Both the position numbers and the translations under genes were made by a program. The notes beneath the pieces were generated by a model, which saw only the letters and a list, made by a program, of their open reading frames with translations, was not told where the DNA came from and ran no database searches. Below, one piece after another: positions 1-8,326 of a DNA stretch of 28,435 nt. The DNA comes from an uncultured Lachnospiraceae bacterium (GTDB taxonomy: Bacteria; Bacillota; Clostridia; Lachnospirales; Lachnospiraceae), in NCBI GenBank assembly GCA_910577445.1, contig CAJTMZ010000016.1:1-28435 (forward strand), written 5' to 3'. How positions within the stretch are numbered: position 1 is the first letter of the stretch; each line of letters starts with the position of its first letter.

Positions 1-40
1 AGGTTTGTGATATTTCATTCTCCGCCTGAAAATTTATAAT
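1..40 (+). promoter_or_regulatory. Probable promoter and partial operator ahead of the glycan enzyme operon
   Basis: A perfect -10 hexamer TATAAT lies at 35-40, with no good -35, as expected of an activator-dependent promoter. At 7-13 the bases GTGATAT resemble the second half-site (GTRTCAT) of the 41-bp element found at 10118 and 12083. The gap from its end to the -10 is 21 nt, close to the 22 nt seen at those sites. The first half-site would lie upstream of the window. The -10 is seen directly; the operator reading is inference. Confidence 0.45.
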
Positions 41-101
41 AAAGTAAAAGGTGGCGCAGTCTGTCGTGACTGCAGTCAAATATTTTGGCGGGAGGATTTG
101 T

Positions 102-1811
102 ATGAAGAACATAAGATTTGCAACAAAAAAGGATTATCAGGAAGCATTGGAAGAAATGTGCCTGCCTTTGAAAAAATATTATTCCCCGGGGAAAGCCCTT
201 CTTATGATTGGACAAACGGGAACCCATTACGGAGTAAGAACCGCGCAGTTAGAGGGATTTGCCAGGGTACTGTGGGGACTTGTGCCGCTCTGGTATGGGG
301 GCGGCGCAAGCTGTCTGGACGAATGGATTACTGAGGGGATTCGACACGGCGTGAATCCGGAGGATGCAGAGTACTGGGGAGACTATACGGACGGAGAACA
401 GGCATATGTGGAGATGGCGCCACTTGCCTTCGCTTTGTGGATGACGCCGGAAAAGGTGTGGGAGCCTTTGTCCTTAGAAGAAAGGGAGAACTTTTGCAGA
501 TGGATTGGGCAGATAAACACACATAAAATCTCCGATAACAACTGGCTTTTTTTCAGAGTGCTGGTAAACTGCGCCCTGCGTCATGTGGGGGTGGAATATG
601 ATAAGGAGCAGTTGGAAAAGGATTTAAACAGGATAGAGGACTTTTATCTGGGAGATGGCTGGTACAGTGACGGAGTTACGAAACAAAGGGATTATTATAT
701 CGGCTTTGCCATGCATTTTTATTCGCTGATTTATACAAAACTCATGGAGAAGGAGGATGCGGAGCGGAGCGCAAAATACAGGGAGAGAGCCCGCTGTTAT
801 GCCCGGGATTTTATTTACTGGTTCGGCGACAGGGGAGAAGCGCTGCCTTTTGGCCGTTCCCTGACCTACCGTTTTGCGCAGGCCAGCTTCTGGTGCGGGC
901 TTGCGTTTGCGGATGTGGAGGCTTTTCCCTGGGGCGTTATCAAGGGAATTGTAAACAGGCATTTCCGGTACTGGTTCTCCCGGCCTGTTTTAGACAGTGA
1001 AGATAAGCTGACTCTTGGCTATGCCTATCCCAATCAGGCATACTGTGAGGGTTATAATGCGCCCAATTCTCCTTACTGGTCATGGAAAAGCTTTTTGATT
1101 CTGGCGCTTCCCGAGTCCCATCCTTTCTGGAGCAGTAAGGAGGAAGAACTGCCAGAGCTTGCCTCCGTCAAGGCGCTTCCCCATCCGTGGATGATTATGC
1201 AGAGAAACAAGGGCTATGTGACGGCGCTTACCTCAGGGCAGTATGCGGAATGGGAGCCGGTTCATGTGGCGGAAAAATTTGAGAAATTTGCTTATTCAAG
1301 CTATTTCGGCTTTCATGTTCCCCGCTCTTATTACAATCTGAATCAGGCGGCTCCTGATAATATGCTGGCTTTTTGCCGGGACGGTTATTATTTCGTAAGA
1401 AGAAGGTGCGAGGAGGTAAGGTTGGAGGAAGAGAGCGGGCTTTACTCAAAATGGAAACCTATGGAAGGGATTTGCGTGGAAACTACCTTAAAGCCTGCCG
1501 GGAAAGGCCATTTGAGAACCCATGTGATACATGCGGATTTTGCCTGTACGGCGGTGGAGGGCGGCTTTGCACTGCCTTATGAGGAACCTTCCGAGGTGAA
1601 AAATGAGAGCGGCGAGGCGGGCAGCACAGTAAGCAGCGCCATGGGAAGCAGCAGCATTACACTTCGGGAGGGAGAGGGGATGGGAGAAATCAGCTTCTGC
1701 GAGGCAAATGTAAATCTTCTTTATCCCAGAACGGTACTGCCGCTTATAAGGTATGAAATCCCCAAAGGAGAAACGCGCATAACGGTATACGTGGAGGGAA
1801 ACCCGGCGTAA
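102..1811 (+). CDS. DUF2264 domain protein
   Basis: Protein of 569 residues. The N-terminal block around residues 38-64 (GTHYGVRTAQLEGFARVLWG and following) and later blocks (NNWLFFRVLVN, DYYIGFAMHFYSLIY, FGRSLTYRFA) match DUF2264 as I know it, a helical alpha/alpha-toroid-like family found in polysaccharide-use loci. The C-terminal 200 residues look beta-rich, with a Ser/Gly-rich loop near residues 515-545. No signal peptide is visible, so it should be cytoplasmic. The ATG at 102 is chosen because GGGAGG lies 6 nt upstream; a GTG at 51 in the same frame has no such site. It is first in an operon, 27 nt before the lyase/beta-helix fusion gene. The family's biochemical role is not settled to my knowledge; action on uronate-containing oligosaccharides is inferred from its neighbours. 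Confidence 0.85.
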   Translation: MKNIRFATKKDYQEALEEMCLPLKKYYSPGKALLMIGQTGTHYGVRTAQLEGFARVLWGLVPLWYGGGASCLDEWITEGIRHGVNPEDAEYWGDYTDGEQAYVEMAPLAFALWMTPEKVWEPLSLEERENFCRWIGQINTHKISDNNWLFFRVLVNCALRHVGVEYDKEQLEKDLNRIEDFYLGDGWYSDGVTKQRDYYIGFAMHFYSLIYTKLMEKEDAERSAKYRERARCYARDFIYWFGDRGEALPFGRSLTYRFAQASFWCGLAFADVEAFPWGVIKGIVNRHFRYWFSRPVLDSEDKLTLGYAYPNQAYCEGYNAPNSPYWSWKSFLILALPESHPFWSSKEEELPELASVKALPHPWMIMQRNKGYVTALTSGQYAEWEPVHVAEKFEKFAYSSYFGFHVPRSYYNLNQAAPDNMLAFCRDGYYFVRRRCEEVRLEEESGLYSKWKPMEGICVETTLKPAGKGHLRTHVIHADFACTAVEGGFALPYEEPSEVKNESGEAGSTVSSAMGSSSITLREGEGMGEISFCEANVNLLYPRTVLPLIRYEIPKGETRITVYVEGNPA

Positions 1812-1838
1812 AAGAGCTTTGGAACGGAGGGAAGGAAA

Positions 1839-4800
1839 ATGAACAAAATTTACCGGTTAAACGAGGCGGAAGGGATTTTCTATCCTGCTTTTGACAAATA
1901 CCTCTGCAGGGATGAGCAGATTTCCATAAGCGAGGGGGAAGTCGTACGTTTGTGGGATTCTCTGACTTTCAGAGGCGGCAGCAGGTTTACGGTGCACTGG
2001 TCCGGAGAGGCGGCTTTGTCGGAGTATGATACCTTTCTGGCTTTTATGTCCTTTCCGGCGGAAGCGGCGATGAAAGTGACCGGCGTGGTGGATGGAGAGG
2101 ACTGCGTGCTGGTGGAAAACGTGGGGGGAGATGAGAATCCCGTTGAGTTAAGGGGAAGCTTTGCGCCTTCCGGCGGAGACGGCAGGATTTTGACTGACAT
2201 TTATCTGGAGTTTACCTCTCCTTTTGACAAAAATGTCGTTATTTTAAGCTGGCTTGGCCTGTTGCAGTCCGGCAAAGAGGCGGCTTTGGAGAAAGCCGTG
2301 CCGAAGTGGAAGCCGGAGTGGGACGCTCAGATTCAAAAGGGCTGTGCGGGAAAGCTGGAAAAGAACATGGTGCTTGACGAAGAAGAGGGGCGGAGGCTGA
2401 AAGCGGCTGTGGCTTCCGACGAAAAACTGCAGCGGTTTTACCGTGCCAATGCAGAGGAGGCCATGAAGATAGACCACAGAGCCATTATGCGGGAGTATGT
2501 GCCGCAGAGCGCCGGGATGTACCGTTTTGTGCGGGTAAGGGACCGGGGGCGGGAGCATCTGGAAAATCCGATTTTGAATCTTGCCATTGCGGGTTATGTG
2601 CTGGACGAGGCTTCTTACAGCGTTCATGCTGCGGAACTGATTCTGGCGGCAGTCGCCATGAAGTGGTGTGAGGGGCCGGTGTGCGATATGGAGGGCTCCG
2701 GGTTCCATCATGTGTGCTTTACAGAGGACCATATGCTTTCTTCCGTTACGCTTGCTATGGGATTTCTGGGCGGCGTGCTGAAAGAGGAGGCAAAAGAACG
2801 GATTGCGGACAAACTGGAAGAGGCATGGGAAATCGTGTGGGAAAAGTGCAGCGAGCCCGGCTACCGCAATTTTATGAACCAGGGAATTGTGGGATGCAGG
2901 GGGGCTATGCTGGGAGCGGTGTACCTGCAGCTTCACAGAGGAAATTTTGAAGAGAAAATAGAAGGGGTTTACCGGAAGCATTCCCTTATGGTGGAAACCT
3001 ATCTGACCGGGGAAGGGCAGTGCGCGGAAGGGGGTAGCTATTTTGAATATTCTTTTTCCACCTCCATTCTCCTTTGGCATGTGTATGCAAAATATTCAAA
3101 AAAAAGCTGGCGGGAGACCGTGCCTGCTGCTTTCAGGAGGGCCGGAAGGTATCAGGAAGCGCTGATGTCTGTAAATGACAGAAGAGGAAGAAGAATTGCC
3201 ATAAATTGTGATGTCGGCAACGAGGTGTCCACTCTGCTTTTGGTATTTATGACATTGGTCTGCGATTTCCCGGAGGGAAACAATTACCTGACCGCCCGGT
3301 TTTCGGGGGAGGATGTGGAGCGGATTTCCGCATCCTTTGATATGCTCTTTTATCAGTATTACAGGGAGCAGATAAAGCTGCATCCTTACTACAAACCGGA
3401 AAAAGAGGAAATCAGCCTGGAAAAATCCGGCCTTTTAACCTACCGACAGGGCAGCACGAAGCTGCTGGTGAGCGCAGAGAGAAATCCTTATACCGGGCAT
3501 TTCCATGAAGACAGAGGTCAGGTGGTGCTGCAGGCTCAGGGAGATACCCTTCTTCCCGATTTGGGAACGGTAAGCTATGGAAACAGCAAGTGCCTTTTGA
3601 TGGATAAGCAGTCCTATCACAATGTGGCGTGTCCTTCGGACCTTACGATGAAGCCTGAAAGCGAAGCGGGCATAAGGGCGGCGGCAGCGGCGGCTTATCC
3701 GATTACGGAGAACCTTACCATAGAGGATATGGCGGTTCCGGAGGCGAAGATTTTGTATCACAGAGTTTCGGAAGAGGGATATGCTTTCGGCGTGGAGACG
3801 GGAATGCTTTTTGGAGAAAATATAAAGGGAACCAGAGAGGGAAGGCTTTCGGGGCAGTGTCTGGACCTTACGGACGACTGGCAGTTTGCAGAGCCTCATC
3901 CTTTGCAGGTGACTTTTATGGCTTATCATCCATGGGAAATCAGGGAGGATGAAAAAAGGGCGGTATCCGGCATTATGACGCTCTCGGTTTTTGCGGGGGA
4001 GGAAATCCGTTTTGAGACAGAAGAGGGTATCACAGACGGTCAGGGAAGAGACGTTTACGTACTGAGAATGAAAACCCGGGCGGCGCTTTCCCACACGGTT
4101 ACCAGCCGTTTGACATGGGAGAAAAGAGAACTGTCAGAGAAGAATTCAGGTGCGGAAAACCGGCAGATTCTGCAGGAGCTTTTAGATAAGGGCAGTACGG
4201 TAAGAATCGAGAAGCCGGGGACATATGAGATAGAAGATACCCTGTACATAAAGAGCAATACGCATCTGATTCTGGGAAAGGGCGTGGTATTTAAGCGGGC
4301 GTCTTCCAGCACAGGCTCCTTTTTCCTGATTAACACAGGCGCGTTTACCGGAGAGTGGGACAGCGATATTACCATAGAAGGACTGCATCTGATTACAAAC
4401 GGCGTGGAAGCCAGATACAATGCGGCAGTGTACGGCCTTACCGGAGAAATTTCTCTGTTCTGCGTAAAGCATCTGCGTATTTTTGATTTTATCTGTATGG
4501 ATTTGCCAAGGCTGAGCTTTGGCCTGCACATCTGCTCCTTTGAGGATATTGTGCTGGAAAGGCTTAGAATTGAGGGGAAGAAGGACGCGGTGCATCTGGG
4601 AACGGGAAAAGGGTTTGCCATCCGCCACGGGCTGTTTAGGACCTACGACGACCCCATTGCGCTTAACGCCCACGATTACGCGGTGGCAAATCCCCGGATG
4701 GGATGGATTGAAGACGGGCTGATAGAGGACTGCTATGACCTTGCGGATAAGGATACCACGGGATATTTCTGTCGGATTCTGGCAGGTTCCTGGGTGGACT

Positions 4801-5402
4801 GGTATGCGGGCATGGAGATTCAAAATTCCGACACCGTTGTAAGCGGCGGCAGAGTGTACCGGGCTTTCCAGAAGCCGGACGGGGTTATTTACAAGTCCGT
4901 AACGCCTCCCGTCCACAGGGAAGGTATGCGCACTCTTGACGGCATTAACTGGGTTATGGTGCAGGAGAACGCGGTGTATAACTGCGGCTGCAGAAATCTG
5001 CATTTTAAGGATATTCACCTGCAGAAGGCGAGAGAAACCGCGCTGTCCATTCACTTTGACAACGATGAGCATTCCCGCAGCGTATATCCCGGTTCCGTTA
5101 TGCCGGTGCAGGAAAACATTGTATTTGAAAATATGGTAATTCAAAACAAAACAGATTGTCTGGTGCGCAGCATCACGCCTGTAGATGCGGTAAAGATTGT
5201 AAACAGCGTTATCGGGACGAAAGAGGAAGGAAACTGTCCTATCCGTCTGGAAGCTTTGCCCGGAAGAGAGGGGCAGTACAAAAAGACACGGATTCTGCTG
5301 CAGGGGAATACCTGCTATGGAGACGTGGACAATATTGTGGAATGCCAAAAGGGCAGGGAATTTGAGATGGTACAGTGCGGGAATCTGGTTCTTGACCGGT
5401 AA
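1839..5402 (+). CDS. Fusion of heparinase II/III-like lyase and right-handed beta-helix (GH28/pectate-lyase-like) protein
   Basis: 1187 residues, far longer than either family alone. Residues 1-160 look like an accessory beta-sandwich, 190-510 are helical (alpha/alpha toroid), and 530-770 form the heparinase II/III beta domain with the signature H554-F-H556-E-D558 followed by LLPDLGTVSYG. From about 775 to the end is a beta-helix: it opens with PGTYEIEDTLYIKSNTHLIL, contains DAVHLGTG (916-923) and the acidic pair D937-D938 in TYDDPIAL, and resembles GH28-type helices. There is no signal peptide, so a cytoplasmic location is expected. The first half should eliminate uronate glycosides to give 4,5-unsaturated ends; whether the helix cleaves or only binds is unknown. 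GGAGG precedes the ATG by 8 nt. The reading frame is intact across the junction, so this is a true single ORF. It lies 46 nt before the GH88 gene, which would consume the lyase product. Confidence 0.8.
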   Translation: MNKIYRLNEAEGIFYPAFDKYLCRDEQISISEGEVVRLWDSLTFRGGSRFTVHWSGEAALSEYDTFLAFMSFPAEAAMKVTGVVDGEDCVLVENVGGDENPVELRGSFAPSGGDGRILTDIYLEFTSPFDKNVVILSWLGLLQSGKEAALEKAVPKWKPEWDAQIQKGCAGKLEKNMVLDEEEGRRLKAAVASDEKLQRFYRANAEEAMKIDHRAIMREYVPQSAGMYRFVRVRDRGREHLENPILNLAIAGYVLDEASYSVHAAELILAAVAMKWCEGPVCDMEGSGFHHVCFTEDHMLSSVTLAMGFLGGVLKEEAKERIADKLEEAWEIVWEKCSEPGYRNFMNQGIVGCRGAMLGAVYLQLHRGNFEEKIEGVYRKHSLMVETYLTGEGQCAEGGSYFEYSFSTSILLWHVYAKYSKKSWRETVPAAFRRAGRYQEALMSVNDRRGRRIAINCDVGNEVSTLLLVFMTLVCDFPEGNNYLTARFSGEDVERISASFDMLFYQYYREQIKLHPYYKPEKEEISLEKSGLLTYRQGSTKLLVSAERNPYTGHFHEDRGQVVLQAQGDTLLPDLGTVSYGNSKCLLMDKQSYHNVACPSDLTMKPESEAGIRAAAAAAYPITENLTIEDMAVPEAKILYHRVSEEGYAFGVETGMLFGENIKGTREGRLSGQCLDLTDDWQFAEPHPLQVTFMAYHPWEIREDEKRAVSGIMTLSVFAGEEIRFETEEGITDGQGRDVYVLRMKTRAALSHTVTSRLTWEKRELSEKNSGAENRQILQELLDKGSTVRIEKPGTYEIEDTLYIKSNTHLILGKGVVFKRASSSTGSFFLINTGAFTGEWDSDITIEGLHLITNGVEARYNAAVYGLTGEISLFCVKHLRIFDFICMDLPRLSFGLHICSFEDIVLERLRIEGKKDAVHLGTGKGFAIRHGLFRTYDDPIALNAHDYAVANPRMGWIEDGLIEDCYDLADKDTTGYFCRILAGSWVDWYAGMEIQNSDTVVSGGRVYRAFQKPDGVIYKSVTPPVHREGMRTLDGINWVMVQENAVYNCGCRNLHFKDIHLQKARETALSIHFDNDEHSRSVYPGSVMPVQENIVFENMVIQNKTDCLVRSITPVDAVKIVNSVIGTKEEGNCPIRLEALPGREGQYKKTRILLQGNTCYGDVDNIVECQKGREFEMVQCGNLVLDR

Positions 5403-5448
5403 GGGCACAGAGGGCGGAATTTTAGAAAAAAGAATGGAGGAGCAGAGT

Positions 5449-6609
5449 ATGGTACAGGAAAAGGACAGAGCATGGCTTAAGGAGACGATAGAGAAAGTAA
5501 AAAGGAAAATGAAAGCGGTCAGCGAGCGGTCTGCCGGAAAGATTCCCTACACTTCCGTAAATGGCGTCCATGACGACAGAAGCGGAGCGGACAGGAACTT
5601 TTCCGGGGATTTGGGGATTTACTGGTGGACCAACGGCTTTTGGGGCGGCATGATGTGGATGCTGTATCACGAGACAGGGGAGCAGAGGTTTGCGGATATC
5701 GCAGTATTTTCCGAGGAAAAAATGGATTACTGTCTGCAGGACTTCTACGGACTGCACCATGACGTGGGATTTATGTATCTCCCAACGGCTGTGGCCGATT
5801 ACAGGCTGACGGGCAATCCGGATTCCAGAAGAAGAGGGCTTCATGCGGCAAATCTTCTGGCTGCCAGGTTTAATCCGGCGGGAAGGTTTATCAGGGCATG
5901 GAATGACAGGGAGGATACCGGAGAGGACACAAGGGGCTGGGCGATTATCGACTGCCTGTTTAATATCCCGCTTTTGTACTGGGCCTTTGAAGAGACAAAG
6001 GACCCCCGCTTTAAACATGTGGCGATGATGCATGCGGATACGGTTATGGAGCATTTTGTGCGGGCGGACGGTTCCGTGCGCCATATTGTGGAATTTGACG
6101 CGGAAACAGGGGAAATGGTAAAGGATTACGGCGGGCAGGGTTATGGGAACGGTTCCTCCTGGACAAGGGGGCAGACCTGGGGGATGTACGGCTTCCTTAT
6201 GAGTTATCTCCATACAGGAAAACAGGCATACCTTGATACCGCAAAAAAAATTGCCCATTATTTTATGGCAAATATTCCGGAAAACGGACTGATTCCTGTG
6301 GATTTCAGGCAGCCTGCCGAGCCGCATTGGTATGACGATACGGCTGGAGCAATTGCAGCCTGCGGTCTGCTAGAACTGTCAAAGGCTGTGGGAGAACAGG
6401 AAAAAGGCATATATTACCGCACCGCCGTAAAGCTTTTGAAGGCCCTTAGTGAAAACCACTGTGATTTTTCAGAGGATACGGACAGTATTTTGCTAAAGTG
6501 TACAGGCGCGTACCATGATAAAAAGCATGAGTATCCGATTATATACGGTGACTTCTTCTTTCTGGAAGCGCTGTTTAAATTAAAGGGAAATGATTATTTT
6601 ATGTGGTAA
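5449..6609 (+). CDS. ugl: GH88 unsaturated glucuronyl hydrolase
   Basis: 386 residues, typical of GH88. It removes the 4,5-unsaturated uronic acid from the non-reducing end of oligosaccharides made by polysaccharide lyases. The two conserved aspartates of the family are visible: D105 in HHDVGF and D168 in GWAIIDCLFNIPLLYW. Further GH88 blocks are GSSWTRGQTWGMYGF and WYDDTAGAIAA. The match is closer to GH88 (glycosaminoglycan type) than to GH105, which has similar chemistry on rhamnogalacturonan. There is no signal peptide. The ATG at 5449 is preferred because GGAGG (5436-5440) sits 8 nt upstream; an ATG at 5434 overlaps that site and has no comparable one of its own. It is third in the enzyme operon after the lyase fusion, whose product it should use. 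Confidence 0.9.
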   Translation: MVQEKDRAWLKETIEKVKRKMKAVSERSAGKIPYTSVNGVHDDRSGADRNFSGDLGIYWWTNGFWGGMMWMLYHETGEQRFADIAVFSEEKMDYCLQDFYGLHHDVGFMYLPTAVADYRLTGNPDSRRRGLHAANLLAARFNPAGRFIRAWNDREDTGEDTRGWAIIDCLFNIPLLYWAFEETKDPRFKHVAMMHADTVMEHFVRADGSVRHIVEFDAETGEMVKDYGGQGYGNGSSWTRGQTWGMYGFLMSYLHTGKQAYLDTAKKIAHYFMANIPENGLIPVDFRQPAEPHWYDDTAGAIAACGLLELSKAVGEQEKGIYYRTAVKLLKALSENHCDFSEDTDSILLKCTGAYHDKKHEYPIIYGDFFFLEALFKLKGNDYFMW

Positions 6610-6715
6610 GGCAGCAGAACGCCCGTTTAAAATCTTTTCCGCTTCATTGCGCCTGGTATTTATGATATTATTTTAGATAAACCAAAAACTTACTGTTCTC
6701 ACAGGGAGGAACTTT

Positions 6716-8326
6716 ATGTACAGACTGGTTATCGCAGATGATGAAAAAAGAATCAGACAGGGCCTTAAGAATATTGTTGACTGGAACAGCCTTGGATTTG
6801 AAGTGATTGAGATTTTCGCGGACGGTCAGGATATTATCGAATATCTTGACTATATGATGCCGGACGTTATCCTGACAGACATTAAGATGAATAATGTTTC
6901 GGGACTGGAGGTGGCCAAATATGTTTTCGAGCACAATCTTCCCTGTAAGGTTGTGTTAATCAGCGGTTATCAGGAATTTGAACTGGCAGTTCAGGGAATT
7001 AAATACGGCGCGAAGGATTATTTATTAAAGCCTACGGATGTGGACAGACTGGAGGAAACCTTTCGGAAAATTGCCGGACAATTAGATGAGGCAAGAGAGA
7101 AAATGCGCAAAAACAAGGAGGAAAAAGAAAGAATGGAGGAGGCGATTCCGCTTCTGGAGGAGCGCTTTTTCGGGGATTTGGTTATGGGCGTGGTGGAAAG
7201 CGGGGATTACATCCGTAACTGCATGGAGATTCTGTATCCGGGAAGGCATATGGAAGAGAGAAGGTGCTTTATTTCGGATGTTTACATAGAAGATTACGAG
7301 CATTTTATGAGCGCTGTGTGGGAATACAGCTATGACCAGTTAGAGGTAAATCTCAGGAATTTTCTGCGGATTTATCAGGGAAAATATTATTTCCATATTG
7401 TATATAAATCCGGAAACCTCATAGAGATAATTGGAATCTGCACGGACGACGAAGAAGAGAAAGGCTGGGAGGGCGAAGCGGCTCCGGACGGGATAAGGCG
7501 GCTTAACGGCGCGATGGAAGCGCTTATTAGTGAAATCGAAAAGTATTTTCAGTTCCGGGCACGGTTTAAGGTCAGAAAGATATATGAAAATGTGCTTCAA
7601 ATCAGACAGGCAGGGGAAACAATTGCCGACGGGAAAGAAGACAGTCTGATGCTGGAGCAGAATATCGGAGAGCAGAAAAAGATGGTGATGTCAAATCTCA
7701 CTACGGGAAACATTGTCACGGCTCAGAAGCTGTTCCACAATATTTTAAGGGAACTCGAAAATACTTCCGCAGTAAAGAGGAACAATGCGGTAATTGACAT
7801 CCTCTCTACCATGAATGCGGTTCTTTCGGAAATAAACGGACAGCTTGCCAGAGCGCTTCAGCCTTATTTTAATTATACGGCGATTGCCTCTAAAACAAGA
7901 GCGGAAGAAATGCTGGAATATACCGACAGGATTTTTGACAGGATTCGTCTGGCGGATGAGAAAAAGGAATACTACGACGCGGGAACGATGGTGGACAAAG
8001 CCAAAAGCTATATCAGGGAAAATATCTATAAAGATATATCCCAGGAAGAGACGGCGAACTATCTCTATATCTGCCCCTCTTACCTGAGCAGAATGTTCAA
8101 AAAGCAGACTGGCGAGAGTTTTATCCAGTACGTGACCGGAGTAAAAATGGAAAAGGCCATTGAACTGTTAAAGGACCCGCAGTATAAAACATATCATGTC
8201 AGCGAAATTTTAGGATATAAGACGCCCCGGTATTTTTCCAGGCTGTTTCGGAATCATACAGGAATGAATCCCAGTGAATACAGGGGAAAAGTGCTTCATT
8301 TAGGCGGTGAGTATGATGAAACATAA
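6716..8326 (+). CDS. yesN: YesN-type response regulator with AraC DNA-binding domain
   Basis: 536 residues. A receiver domain occupies 1-125 with acidic residues D8/D9/E10, phospho-acceptor D55 in VILTDIKM, and K105 in LLKP. A long helical linker follows, then an AraC-type double helix-turn-helix at about 429-530 (ISQEETANYLYICPSYLSRM and VSEILGYKTPRYFSRLFR). It is the cytoplasmic partner of the sensor kinase encoded immediately downstream, whose start overlaps its end. GGGAGG lies 6 nt before the ATG. Regulators of this class activate nearby LplB/YtcP-type oligosaccharide transporter genes, and the repeated element at 10118 and 12083 is the likely target. A 106-nt gap separates it from the GH88 gene; I see no clear terminator or convincing promoter in that gap, so readthrough from the enzyme operon is possible. 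Confidence 0.93.
   Translation: MYRLVIADDEKRIRQGLKNIVDWNSLGFEVIEIFADGQDIIEYLDYMMPDVILTDIKMNNVSGLEVAKYVFEHNLPCKVVLISGYQEFELAVQGIKYGAKDYLLKPTDVDRLEETFRKIAGQLDEAREKMRKNKEEKERMEEAIPLLEERFFGDLVMGVVESGDYIRNCMEILYPGRHMEERRCFISDVYIEDYEHFMSAVWEYSYDQLEVNLRNFLRIYQGKYYFHIVYKSGNLIEIIGICTDDEEEKGWEGEAAPDGIRRLNGAMEALISEIEKYFQFRARFKVRKIYENVLQIRQAGETIADGKEDSLMLEQNIGEQKKMVMSNLTTGNIVTAQKLFHNILRELENTSAVKRNNAVIDILSTMNAVLSEINGQLARALQPYFNYTAIASKTRAEEMLEYTDRIFDRIRLADEKKEYYDAGTMVDKAKSYIRENIYKDISQEETANYLYICPSYLSRMFKKQTGESFIQYVTGVKMEKAIELLKDPQYKTYHVSEILGYKTPRYFSRLFRNHTGMNPSEYRGKVLHLGGEYDET

Noticed and set aside
2244..3080. Minus-strand open frame of about 278 codons
   Set aside because: Antisense to the same large fusion gene, with low-complexity His/Pro-rich translation and no motif.
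4182..5408. Long open frame on the minus strand (about 408 codons) opposite the lyase/beta-helix gene
   Set aside because: It lies wholly antisense to a gene with clear domains, its protein has no recognisable motif, and no ribosome-binding site fits.
5317..5448. Earlier start for the GH88 gene giving a 430-residue product
   Set aside because: It would overlap the preceding gene by 86 bases and add a non-conserved N-terminus; GGAGG is placed for ATG 5449.
6610..6715. Promoter or terminator between the GH88 gene and yesN
   Set aside because: TATTAT at 6666 has no -35 at proper spacing and no stable hairpin is visible, so nothing could be supported.
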